From assembly GCA_964517585.1 (NCBI GenBank), contig CAZFCB010000012.1, positions 1 to 33,763 on the forward strand: a DNA stretch of 33,763 nucleotides. The letters are read 5' to 3'. The notes under the pieces are model-generated. The model worked only from the letters and a program-made list of their open reading frames with translations. It was not told the DNA's origin and made no database searches. A program made the position numbers and the translations under genes. Positions 1 through 6,321 of this stretch are shown here, one piece after another. Positions within the stretch are counted from its first letter, which is position 1. Each line of letters begins with the position of its first letter. Origin of the DNA: JAGORY01 sp964517585 (lineage in GTDB: Bacteria > Patescibacteriota > Gracilibacteria > Peribacterales > Peribacteraceae).

Positions 1-59
1 TCATAGCTCAATTGCTTGAAATAACTGTGATACATCCAGTATTTCACTATACTGAGCGT

Positions 60-740
60 ATGTTTTTCTTGAAAGCTGAGGAATCGATTCTCTTTGCGTC
101 TCATTCCGAACGCAAGGAAGCAATCTCGGAGCTCATAGGTTCTACTACCTTTGATAAAGGGTACTACCTGCTTCTTGCACTTGCAGTGCTCATCGTGACG
201 CCAGGGCTACTGCTCGATAACGCAGCGGTTATCATCGGAGGCATGGTTATTGCTCCTCTTCTTTCACCGATTCTTCTCTTTGCACTGTCCCTCACGACGG
301 GATCTATGAAAGGACTGTATCATGCAACGATTGTGCTTCTCCTCTCTGTCATCATTATCCTTGTCGTTTCATCAGGACTCACATGGATCATGCTGTATAC
401 GACAGATGAAGTGCATCTCATTACCAAGCAGCCCGAACCTGCACTGTATGCGTTCATCGCTTTCTTTTCGGGAGTGACAGCGGCATTTGCGTGGGTAAAA
501 AAAGATATTGCCCCCACAATTGCCGGCATAGCTATCGCTGTATCACTTTTGCCACCACTTGCTGCTTCTGGAGTAGGAATTGCTGTTCAAAATCTGCCGT
601 ATACAGCGGCAGGAGCTATGATTTTTGGTATCAACGTCATCGGTATTATATGTGGAGCGATTGGCATTTTTTTTATTTTCGGTTTTTTTCGAGAATCGAA
701 AGATATGGATAATGCCTTAAGAGAGGAGTCATTGGATTGA
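60..740 (+). CDS. DUF389 family integral membrane protein
   Basis: Hydrophobic protein of 226 aa from the ATG at 60. About six membrane segments can be seen. The segment around residues 52-72 reads DNAAVIIGGMVIAPLLSPI, the signature of the DUF389 / conserved hydrophobic domain family, whose biochemical role is unknown. The frame stays open to the left edge of the window, so a longer form, or a TTG start at 12, cannot be excluded. I prefer the ATG at 60 because TATACT (48-53) lies 6 nt before it, a spacing seen at many genes here and consistent with a leaderless mRNA. The gene ends with TGA. The next gene is convergent and begins 61 bp downstream. Confidence 0.8.
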   Translation: MFFLKAEESILFASHSERKEAISELIGSTTFDKGYYLLLALAVLIVTPGLLLDNAAVIIGGMVIAPLLSPILLFALSLTTGSMKGLYHATIVLLLSVIIILVVSSGLTWIMLYTTDEVHLITKQPEPALYAFIAFFSGVTAAFAWVKKDIAPTIAGIAIAVSLLPPLAASGVGIAVQNLPYTAAGAMIFGINVIGIICGAIGIFFIFGFFRESKDMDNALREESLD

Positions 741-767
741 TCAGTATCCCTCTTTAAGATAACTCTG

Positions 768-796
768 TTCGCCCTTCGGCTACGCTCAGAGTGAAT
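768..796. repeat. Dispersed-repeat-like CTGAGC/CGAAGG element
   Basis: The gap between the convergent DUF389 and Cys-rich genes carries GCCCTTCGGCTACGCTCAG, with short TTC...GAA arms. On the minus strand it reads CTGAGCGTAGCCGAAGGGC. This word family (CTGAGC-N-AG-C-CGAAGG) resembles dispersed repeats I have seen in many unrelated bacterial genomes. Only one copy lies in this window, so repeat status is inferred from resemblance. Confidence 0.35.
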
Positions 797-800
797 CTTC

Positions 801-2498
801 TTAGTAGACGGTTTCTAGATAACAAGATTCACAGTAGACGATTTCGGGACGGTCGGGCGAGTAGCTTGTAGCAATTGGCTTTTGGCATTTGGCACATGTG
901 CGGTTCCAGAGCTTGCGAGGATTCCGTGAAGCCATTCGTCTCAAGTGCCTTTCGTCAGGATGTAAGCGGGGTAAGGGGAGATTATGGCGACGATAGTACT
1001 CAAGTTCCTGATGAATGATCCTAAATGGCCGTTGGGTCAGTTTGCATTGCACGGGAGAGTCTAAAATATCATCTGAAACATCTGTAATTTCATCTAAAAG
1101 CTCACTTGCTAGGATCAAACGGTTGGCTTTTGGCATGTCGTCAATTTGATCTCTCCACTTCCAGCCACGACCGGATACTTCATCATTGGTGAGAGGATAA
1201 TTTTCCTGTGCGGCAGTTTCGTTGTAAGAGAATGGGCATATTTCACCCGGAAAGAATTCTCCGTATTCCTTGTTCCGTTGCATAGTAGTTATGATTTCTG
1301 GAACCAATCTTTCATATTCTTGTTTCGAGTATTGTTTGTTGAAAATGCAGTAACTTGAGTGTCGCAAACCAATACATCCAAAACAGTGATGACAGGAAGA
1401 ATAGCATTCGTAGCAATACAGAAGGTCTGAACCACCATTGAAAACGGATGCGCAAAAAAGAAGGTTCGTGAAAGGATCATTGCCTAAGCTTACCCCCTCG
1501 TAACTGAAAGATCCTGCACCCATGCCACACACATCCTGACACCATTGGCTTTTTTCAAATTGCGCGCAGTTTTTAATGTATTCCGATTCGTAAGTATCAA
1601 AGCAGTGATCGCAGAATCTTGAATTAAAAATATAGGATCCGGTGCAATTCTCCGCGTTCACTTGGACAACGGATCGGTAAGGAAAGCCCAAGAAAAACTT
1701 ATGTGTTCGATCCAGCATTCCTTGTGTCCATTCCCAAGAACCAAATCGACTTTTCTGTAAAAAATTCTCGTATTCAGACCGGGTTTTCTGTTCGTTGAAG
1801 ATACAGTACTGCTTCTGATTCAGATTTTTGCAGCCGAAGCAGTCGCTGCATCCATTACAGTCTTCTAAAAATGCACAATCCCTGCAATTACGAATGCGTT
1901 GGCCGTACCGACATCCATAGCATCTTTCCGCATCTACTGTTTCAAAACAGAGTTCACAGTACTGATTCATGGAAATATCTGTGCAGTTTTTACAAGTAAT
2001 CGTGTAGTAGGAATAGAGTAAATCTTCTGGTTTGTAGAGCGCGATGAAAGAGAGATAGCAATTGCGGCCATCAAAGATGCGATGGCAGTAATCCGAGTTT
2101 TCTGCCTGAGTATTGATAAGGGCTATTAACGGCACTTTTTGCAAAAGATCCGCAAACTGTGCAAAGAAAGTTCTTGATGTTTCAAAGGTTTGTCCAAAAT
2201 CTATGGCACTCCATCGATCGCCCCAGTAACAATCATTACAGTAGACGATATAGCCTGCGTTAGCAGGGTACTGTGCAATAATCATCTTACTACATAGATC
2301 GCATTTCCTTCGATAAATCGTTCGTTCATTTCTCCAGAGCATTCTGCGTTGCATACGGCATTCTGGACACAGTGTAGGTGCAGGAATTAGTTTTTTCTTT
2401 CCGCTGAAAACAGGGCTCACTTTTTCATAAAATGCCAGATCATCATTTGTGATCTCAAAGCTCTTTTTGCACCATTCATGTGCACAGGTTTTCTGCAT
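801..2498 (-). CDS. Cys-rich multi-zinc-ribbon protein of CPR type, unknown function
   Basis: Protein of 565 aa from the ATG at 2498. I rejected an in-frame start 29 codons upstream because the N-terminus MQKTCAHEWCKKSFEI begins the first Cys cluster and resembles the start of a protein family often seen in CPR genomes. There are dozens of cysteines, mostly as CxxC pairs. An N-terminal zinc ribbon is followed by CPEC and KCDLC...YCNDCY motifs. Two internal modules, at about residues 219-247 and 371-398, share CFGC followed by YCIFN and an EYE motif, which points to internal duplication. A C-terminal ribbon has CAKC...YCESCY. No catalytic domain is recognisable and there is no signal peptide or membrane segment, so it is probably cytoplasmic and metal binding. 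The 3' part contains a 7-bp-period repeat (862-896) within the reading frame. Confidence 0.85.
   Translation of the reverse strand: MQKTCAHEWCKKSFEITNDDLAFYEKVSPVFSGKKKLIPAPTLCPECRMQRRMLWRNERTIYRRKCDLCSKMIIAQYPANAGYIVYCNDCYWGDRWSAIDFGQTFETSRTFFAQFADLLQKVPLIALINTQAENSDYCHRIFDGRNCYLSFIALYKPEDLLYSYYTITCKNCTDISMNQYCELCFETVDAERCYGCRYGQRIRNCRDCAFLEDCNGCSDCFGCKNLNQKQYCIFNEQKTRSEYENFLQKSRFGSWEWTQGMLDRTHKFFLGFPYRSVVQVNAENCTGSYIFNSRFCDHCFDTYESEYIKNCAQFEKSQWCQDVCGMGAGSFSYEGVSLGNDPFTNLLFCASVFNGGSDLLYCYECYSSCHHCFGCIGLRHSSYCIFNKQYSKQEYERLVPEIITTMQRNKEYGEFFPGEICPFSYNETAAQENYPLTNDEVSGRGWKWRDQIDDMPKANRLILASELLDEITDVSDDILDSPVQCKLTQRPFRIIHQELEYYRRHNLPLPRLHPDERHLRRMASRNPRKLWNRTCAKCQKPIATSYSPDRPEIVYCESCYLETVY
862..896. 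repeat. Five degenerate heptamers inside the Cys-rich gene
   Basis: Five consecutive 7-mers of pattern T[AG]GCNNN run in tandem: TAGCTTG, TAGCAAT, TGGCTTT, TGGCATT and TGGCACA. They encode part of the C-terminal zinc ribbon (CQKPIATSY). Two 11-mers here (862-872 and 884-894) recur in reverse orientation in the heptamer repeat at 13251-13310. A 14-bp stretch (875-888) also recurs at 1123-1136 in the same gene. Confidence 0.6.
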
Positions 2499-2652
2499 GT
2501 ATACTGAGAGGAATCGAAGTATGTAGGCAGTATATACTTGTCCGCTGCTGATCATCAGCCTTACTGCCCTTAATTCTTTGATCACATCTGATTGGTTTTG
2601 TTGTAGGTTTCTGCTTTTATTGTGACTTCGCTACACAGAGTCCGTAGTTTCT

Positions 2653-3075
2653 TTATTGTGATTCTACATATCGTTTGAAGTTCTCAAGAATGGCTTGCCA
2701 GCCCTGCCTTTGCATATCGATCGGATTCTCTGTTTCGGCATCAAATGTTTCGGTGATCTGCACCGAGCTTCCCTTCACTTCAAAATGAACCGTTACGCTG
2801 CGGCCGTCTCCATCGATAGAGTAGGCAATGTGTTTCTCCGGTACGACCTTTGAGTAGGTTCCTCCAAAATCAAAACCTACACTCCCGTCCTTGGCTTTCA
2901 TACGAATCGTAAATCTTCCTCCTTCTTTCAGATCAACAGTTGCGTGAGGCGAGTGCCAGTCATCCGAAGCATGATTCCACTTCGTGATATGTACGGGGAG
3001 AGTCCAGCACTCCCACACCTTTGCGGCTGGCGCACTGACGAGTATCTCGACTGTGATGGATATCTTCTCAGGCAT
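2653..3075 (-). CDS. SRPBCC / AHSA1-like domain protein
   Basis: Protein of 140 aa. It shows the START-like helix-grip pattern of the AHSA1 (activator of Hsp90 ATPase homologue 1-like) family: N-terminal ITVEILVSAPAAKVWECWT, a central W-x-SPHATVDLKEGGRF strand pair, and a C-terminal helix ending MQRQGWQAILENFKRY. These folds bind hydrophobic ligands or act as stress-linked accessory proteins; the ligand is unknown. The start MPEKIS at 3075 is preferred over a longer frame because TGC-TACACT (-10 at 3082-3087, extended) lies 6 nt upstream, predicting a leaderless mRNA. It is transcribed as a single gene. Confidence 0.85.
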   Translation of the reverse strand: MPEKISITVEILVSAPAAKVWECWTLPVHITKWNHASDDWHSPHATVDLKEGGRFTIRMKAKDGSVGFDFGGTYSKVVPEKHIAYSIDGDGRSVTVHFEVKGSSVQITETFDAETENPIDMQRQGWQAILENFKRYVESQ

Positions 3076-3144
3076 GATTGAAGTGTAGCAGAACACATCG
3101 TGTGACAGCGTATAACAGAATAACTTGAGCATACTTTTGACGGC

Positions 3145-3170
3145 TTATTTCTTGGCTTCGTCAAGCCAAA
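3145..3170. repeat. Inverted repeat sharing a 15-mer with a hairpin at 22724
   Basis: TTGGCTT and AAGCCAA form a 7-bp stem around a 4-nt loop. The 15-mer TTATTTCTTGGCTTC (3145-3159) is repeated exactly at 22724-22738, where another TTGGCT/AGCCAA hairpin covers the stop codon of the acyl-CoA synthetase gene. There is no T-run, so it is not an obvious terminator. Confidence 0.45.
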
Positions 3171-3251
3171 ACTCGTAAGTATCATCCATGCCGCACGTCA
3201 TAACTTGTGTAGGCGACGAGTTCGTTTGCTTTGATTCTTTCCCCCAAATCT

Positions 3252-3881
3252 ATGAATGCACTATTCCAGAAAACATCGGCAGCAGTCTTAACGTTTGTCT
3301 TACTCGCATTTCCACTCGCAGCATCAGCTGAGATAGATCAAAATACTCAGTTCAAATCGCAAGCATGGTCCGCGCATCGCATCATGCAATCTTTCGTCAA
3401 TGCAGGAGGTACGACATCCACATCTTTTGATAATGATTCTCTTGATGACAGCGGATTTGATTTTGTCGCGATCGTTAGTCATCCATGTTACTCACCAATT
3501 GGTGAACACCTGAAAGAATCTTGTCGACGTCGCTTTGGAGTCTATGGTGACCTACAGGCGGCTTTGAGTACGACTTTCGTTCGGAATGCTCTCGTTGCCA
3601 AATTTGGATCGGGGATTCTGAGTGTCCTTGGATCGACGAACGCAGATCTTGCAGAGACCGCAGCAGCAGAAGCCCTAGAAGTTGAGGAAGTTGCGGAAGA
3701 AGCGGATGTCGTTAATTTCTATGGAGACTTCCGTGAGCGCAGGATTCAGCTGTGGGATATTTGTCAGGAGCGTTTTGAGAATAATGCGGCAGCCTGTTAT
3801 CAGGATAACCTCCGTCTACTTCAAGAGAATCAGATTTCTATTCGTGGCAACGTGAATCATCACGTCACTGTTACTCGGTAA
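3252..3881 (+). CDS. Secreted protein of unknown function
   Basis: Protein of 209 aa from the ATG at 3252; an upstream TTG would add seven residues ahead of the signal peptide. Residues 1-26 form a clear Sec signal peptide: a short polar start, a hydrophobic core TFVLLAFPLA, and an ASA cleavage site. The mature part has no family I recognise. Four to five cysteines (SHPCYS, ESCRRR, DICQER, AACYQD) suggest disulfides outside the membrane, and the middle is Ala/Glu-rich (AAAEALEVEEVAEEADV). A strong intrinsic terminator follows directly, so it is a single-gene unit. It may be periplasmic or exported. Confidence 0.75.
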   Translation: MNALFQKTSAAVLTFVLLAFPLAASAEIDQNTQFKSQAWSAHRIMQSFVNAGGTTSTSFDNDSLDDSGFDFVAIVSHPCYSPIGEHLKESCRRRFGVYGDLQAALSTTFVRNALVAKFGSGILSVLGSTNADLAETAAAEALEVEEVAEEADVVNFYGDFRERRIQLWDICQERFENNAAACYQDNLRLLQENQISIRGNVNHHVTVTR

Positions 3882-3896
3882 TGTGAGCTGTATGTG

Positions 3897-3934
3897 CAAA
3901 AAGCATCCCTGTGCAAGAGCGGGGGTGCTTTTTG
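3897..3934 (+). terminator. Rho-independent terminator after the secreted-protein gene
   Basis: A 13-bp near-perfect stem (CAAAAAGCATCCC paired with GGGGTGCTTTTTG, one G-U pair) with a 12-nt loop begins 15 nt after the stop codon. The A/T flanks make it able to terminate in both directions. Confidence 0.8.
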
Positions 3935-4014
3935 TGTGGAGTTGCTATGGGAGTTTATGACGGATAGTTTAAGCTCTTCTGAAAGTCGTCGTGCTCAATC
4001 CTGTTAAATCATCC

Positions 4015-4043
4015 CTTCAAAATTTCAGAGATGTGTCTATAAT
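4015..4043 (+). promoter_or_regulatory. Promoter of tRNA-Gly
   Basis: A perfect -10 TATAAT (4038-4043) ends 9 nt before the mature tRNA 5' end. A weak -35 (CTTCAA, 4015-4020) lies 17 bp upstream. Transcription should start almost at the tRNA itself. Confidence 0.7.
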
Positions 4044-4052
4044 CTGCGTCAC

Positions 4053-4127
4053 GCGGGTGTCGTATAATGGCTATTACCCCAGGTTTCCAACCTGGTGACG
4101 ACGGTTCGATTCCGTTCACCCGCTCCA
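4053..4127 (+). tRNA. tRNA-Gly(TCC)
   Basis: A full cloverleaf can be drawn: acceptor GCGGGTG/CACCCGC, anticodon stem CCAGG/CCTGG with loop TTTCCAA (anticodon TCC, decoding GGA), T-loop TTCGATT, and discriminator T followed by encoded CCA (4125-4127). The junction 9-mer GCTCCAAAT (4122-4130) recurs at the end of two 57-bp repeats downstream, so this tRNA may serve as an integration anchor. Confidence 0.95.
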
Positions 4128-4130
4128 AAT
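4122..4130. other. Candidate attachment-site core at the tRNA-Gly 3' end
   Basis: GCTCCAAAT spans the last tRNA bases and the CCA. The identical 9-mer forms the right end of both 57-bp repeats (4544-4552 and 4980-4988), 422 and then 436 bp further on. An attachment-core role is inference; no integrase is visible in the window. Confidence 0.35.
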
Positions 4131-4145
4131 TGATATGATTCAAAT

Positions 4146-4496
4146 ATGAGCAACAATAAACAGACCATAGAAAGATACATCGACGGATTTAATAAACTCG
4201 ATCACACACAGATCCTCGATTGTCTCACTGACGATGTCGAATGGATTATGCCTAGTCACTTCCATCACATCGGAAAGGAAGCATTCGATAAGGAAATTGA
4301 AAACCCTGCTTTCTCCGGTACGCCAGTCATCAGCATTACACGCATGACCGAACAAAACGATGTTGTGATTGCAGAAGGGAAAGTTCTTGCTCAAACAGCG
4401 AATGGTGAAAAGCTGCCTCTTGTTTTTTGTGATGTCTTTGAAATGAGAAATGGAAAAATCCAAAAACTCATTGGTTATATAGCTCAGGACAAATAA
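4146..4496 (+). CDS. SnoaL-like / NTF2-fold protein
   Basis: Protein of 116 aa with the SnoaL-like NTF2 pattern: N-terminal helix QTIERYIDGFNKLD, then CLTDDVEWIMPS, and a C-terminal strand pair VFCDVFEMRNGKIQKLIGYI. Such small cone-shaped proteins are isomerases, hydrolases or ligand-binding proteins; substrate cannot be predicted. TGA-TATGAT (4134-4139) sits 6 nt before the ATG, giving an extended -10 and a leaderless start just 7 nt after the tRNA-Gly. The stop codon abuts the first 57-bp repeat. The gene therefore fills one tRNA-to-repeat unit completely, like a cassette carrying its own promoter. Confidence 0.85.
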   Translation: MSNNKQTIERYIDGFNKLDHTQILDCLTDDVEWIMPSHFHHIGKEAFDKEIENPAFSGTPVISITRMTEQNDVVIAEGKVLAQTANGEKLPLVFCDVFEMRNGKIQKLIGYIAQDK

Positions 4497-4552
4497 ACCC
4501 CTAATGCAGGTTCGAACTATTCTGTAATAAGCTCCCATAAGGAGCTCCAAAT
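4496..4552 (+). repeat. 57-bp direct repeat, copy 1
   Basis: 55 of 57 bases match copy 2 (4932-4988). It begins at the stop codon of the SnoaL-like gene. It contains a hairpin (AGCTCC, 5-nt loop, GGAGCT) and ends in GCTCCAAAT, identical to the tRNA-Gly 3' junction. Its 11-mer GCTCCCATAAG also occurs at 9639-9649 in the palindrome-rich stretch. Confidence 0.9.
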
Positions 4553-4589
4553 AATAGACAAAAAAGACATAATGATTTATAATGTCAAT

Positions 4590-4940
4590 ATGATTGAGGT
4601 TTCCGAAGAAGACCAAAATAAGGCAGATATAGCTTTCGATACTCTGCATTTGGGGATTTTTGATGAAACGGATGCGTCTCGATATTTAAAGAGTCCGATG
4701 CTTCGTAGCACATTCGCTGCTGACTATGCTGAGCGCATAGATTTCAGCAAAGGAGAGGTTCTTCGCGCTGTGCTCTCTGCTACGGATATTCTTAGTGCTG
4801 ATGCTGACTTAATCCCAATCGTACTTCGGGCAAAGGCACAGCTACTTTTTGATAGCGCAACGATCTATCAACGTTCGCAGGATGAAGGGACTCTTTCTGA
4901 ATATCTAAAAAGAATCCAAAATAAGGAGTCGAACCCCTAA
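4590..4940 (+). CDS. Hypothetical protein in repeat-bounded unit
   Basis: Protein of 116 aa from the ATG at 4590; an ATG six codons upstream (4572) is possible. TATAAT (4578-4583) ends 6 nt before the chosen start. It is acidic, mostly helical and soluble, with no signal peptide: VSEEDQNKADIAFDTLHLGI, then SRYLKSPMLRSTFAADYA, and a C-terminal helix ending in YLKRIQNKESNP. I recognise no family. The last codons and the TAA lie inside repeat copy 2, and the gene is bracketed by the two 57-bp repeats, so it appears to be a one-gene unit of 436 bp like its neighbour. Confidence 0.65.
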   Translation: MIEVSEEDQNKADIAFDTLHLGIFDETDASRYLKSPMLRSTFAADYAERIDFSKGEVLRAVLSATDILSADADLIPIVLRAKAQLLFDSATIYQRSQDEGTLSEYLKRIQNKESNP

Positions 4941-4988
4941 CGCAGGATCGAACTATTCTGTAATAAGCTCCCATAAGGAGCTCCAAAT
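4932..4988 (+). repeat. 57-bp direct repeat, copy 2
   Basis: Differs from copy 1 at two positions only. It overlaps the last three codons, counting the stop, of the preceding gene and has the same internal hairpin and the same 9-bp GCTCCAAAT right end. The following 40 bp before the toxin gene show no further copy. Confidence 0.9.
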
Positions 4989-5028
4989 GAAAAAGAGGTA
5001 AAATTTCATTACCCTTCATTGTGAACAA

Positions 5029-5304
5029 CTAGAGAAGTTTCTCGTACTCTTGGTACACAATTGACCGATGAGCGATGAGAAGAACTTTCACTTCATGCTT
5101 GTCTATTCTGTAGATAACACGGTACTCACCAACTCTCAGACTACGATGGCCTTTAAGCGAAAAGCGTAGTGGCCTCCCGAACACTTCCGGTCTCGTCGTG
5201 AGTTTGTCTTCTATAGATTTTTTTATCCTCTTCAGGTCTGACTTTGGAAAATGGGAAATCTCTTTCGCATGCAAAAGCATCGAATACGAAACTGTATACT
5301 TCAT
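5029..5304 (-). CDS. RelE/ParE-family toxin
   Basis: Protein of 91 aa with the RelE/ParE fold: YTVSYSMLLHAKEISHFPKS, helices with IKKSIEDKL, then PLRFSLKGHRSLRVGEYRVIYRI and a C-terminal strand EVKVLLIAHRSIVYQEY. The LKGHRSLRVGEYRVIY stretch with basic residues and the late IAHR are typical. RelE-type members cleave mRNA on the ribosome and ParE-type members poison gyrase; the sequence does not decide which. Its ATG overlaps the antitoxin stop by 4 bp (ATGA, 5301-5304), so the two are translationally coupled. The module sits beside the 57-bp repeat units and faces the opposite way. Confidence 0.88.
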   Translation of the reverse strand: MKYTVSYSMLLHAKEISHFPKSDLKRIKKSIEDKLTTRPEVFGRPLRFSLKGHRSLRVGEYRVIYRIDKHEVKVLLIAHRSIVYQEYEKLL

Positions 5305-5531
5305 AGTACCTTTGACCAGAAAGCCTGATGAGAAACGAACTGAGCGCCTTGCTTGTCTCGCATGTCTGCCAAGATACTAAAAAATCCATCTTCCTCGAGT
5401 TCCATCGCACGCTCTAGCATTTCAGCGGCCTTCGTTGCTTGCGGTACATCATCTCGTAGTGCTATCTCCTTTAAGAAGATGGCCAGATGTTCGGGGAGTG
5501 TGATATTAATTCGCTTCTTTGCTGTAGGCAT
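5301..5531 (-). CDS. RHH (CopG-like) antitoxin
   Basis: Protein of 76 aa. Residues 5-45 give a ribbon-helix-helix pattern: strand KKRINITLP, helix EHLAIFLKEIALRDDV, then TKAAEMLERAMELEED. The C-terminal 30 residues would wrap the toxin. It is the first gene of the pair, as usual. Four 11-bp repeats begin one base after its start codon on the upstream side, a likely autoregulatory operator, since RHH dimers bind short repeats spaced about one helical turn apart. Confidence 0.85.
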   Translation of the reverse strand: MPTAKKRINITLPEHLAIFLKEIALRDDVPQATKAAEMLERAMELEEDGFFSILADMRDKQGAQFVSHQAFWSKVL

Positions 5532-5575
5532 AAAGTGATAGGAAAGTGTATCTTTAGTGTGTCAAAAGTGTATCA
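5532..5575 (-). promoter_or_regulatory. Operator: four 11-bp tandem repeats
   Basis: On the plus strand, units begin at 5532, 5543, 5554 and 5565: AAAGTGATAG, AAAGTGTATC, TTAGTGTGTC, AAAGTGTATC, each followed by one spacer base. They lie in phase on one face of the helix and abut the antitoxin start. A TTGACA (minus strand) is embedded in them, so bound antitoxin would cover the promoter. Confidence 0.65.
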
Positions 5576-5592
5576 TATTTGCAATGGCAAAT

Positions 5593-5895
5593 CTAGCCAG
5601 AGATTTTAGCGATCACTGACTTCAACTTGGCATCTGTTGGTTTATTCCAAGGATTGCATGATAAAACTCGTTTGAGGATCAGAAAAACGGCTTCGGGATA
5701 CCGTTTTTTTTGTAGTGTTTCTACTGCGTACTCAGAGCATGTGGGCTGATGCAGACAGAAACCATGTGGAAACAAGTGCCTCAGTGGGCCGTGATCGGGT
5801 GAGAGTGTGTGCTGGTACGTACGGACAATGACCAGAGAAATTGTTGCACTGAGTGCATAAACAGTTGCCAGTACTTTGCGAAAAGCGGACATCAT
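5593..5895 (-). CDS. yidD: Membrane protein insertion efficiency factor YidD
   Basis: Protein of 100 aa from MMSAFRK (5895). It carries the YidD features: an N-terminal amphipathic or membrane helix, then YQHTLSPDHGPLRHLFPHGFC, PTCSEYAVETLQKKRYPEAV, and the C-terminal SCNPWNKP. YidD assists YidC/Sec in inserting membrane proteins. The usual rnpA-yidD-yidC neighbourhood is absent; here it stands alone, divergent from a small membrane protein gene. The start could be one codon later. Confidence 0.92.
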   Translation of the reverse strand: MMSAFRKVLATVYALSATISLVIVRTYQHTLSPDHGPLRHLFPHGFCLHQPTCSEYAVETLQKKRYPEAVFLILKRVLSCNPWNKPTDAKLKSVIAKISG

Positions 5896-5927
5896 AGAGT
5901 AGGATTCACTATCATACACGGTTCCTC

Positions 5928-6215
5928 ATGGAAGCACTGCAACTCACCTACGGCGACGTTCTCACATTGCTCTCAATCATCGCAGTCGCGATGCTTATTA
6001 TTCTTCTGTATCATCTCATCTTTGCCTCTGTTTCTCTGCGGAGAATTACAAAGCGCATGGATGACTTAAGCAAAGACGTAGAGGCCATCGTTCTCAAGCC
6101 CATCGGAGCGATAGATTACGTTCTTGACTGGTTTTTATCCGTCATAGACAGCATGCGTGATGCGAAGAAGAGCTCGAAGAAAGGAAAGCATTTTGATGTG
6201 ACAGATATCGATTAA
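5928..6215 (+). CDS. Small single-span membrane protein
   Basis: Protein of 95 aa. One membrane helix at about residues 12-36 (LTLLSIIAVAMLIILLYHLIF) is followed by a charged, probably coiled segment (RITKRMDDLSKDVEAIVLKPIG) and a Lys-rich tail. The layout resembles short membrane-anchored accessory proteins, but I cannot assign a function. It is divergent from yidD with only 32 bp between starts, so promoters must overlap; TATCAT (5910-5915) is a possible -10. Confidence 0.7.
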   Translation: MEALQLTYGDVLTLLSIIAVAMLIILLYHLIFASVSLRRITKRMDDLSKDVEAIVLKPIGAIDYVLDWFLSVIDSMRDAKKSSKKGKHFDVTDID

Positions 6216-6321
6216 CTAGTTTAGGTCGAGAGATCTGAGCCATCTTTTTCTTTTGCATGCGTCGATGTGGTAAAAGTGAGGTGATAGAAAGATGGTTTCT
6301 TGCTAGAATCCGAATACTCTC

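Noticed and set aside
4140..4649. 169-codon open frame antisense to the SnoaL-like gene
   Set aside because: It passes through repeat copy 1 and mirrors a recognisable family on the other strand.
4496..4988. 57-bp repeats as classical integron attC sites
   Set aside because: Length and position behind each gene fit, and CCCTAAC resembles a core box, but the repeat's ends are not complementary and no GTTRRRY partner is present; only a small internal hairpin pairs.
4920..4990. tRNA-like sequence on the minus strand across repeat copy 2
   Set aside because: A D-arm-like hairpin and TTCGA words occur, but no acceptor stem can be formed and copy 1 lacks the T-arm part.
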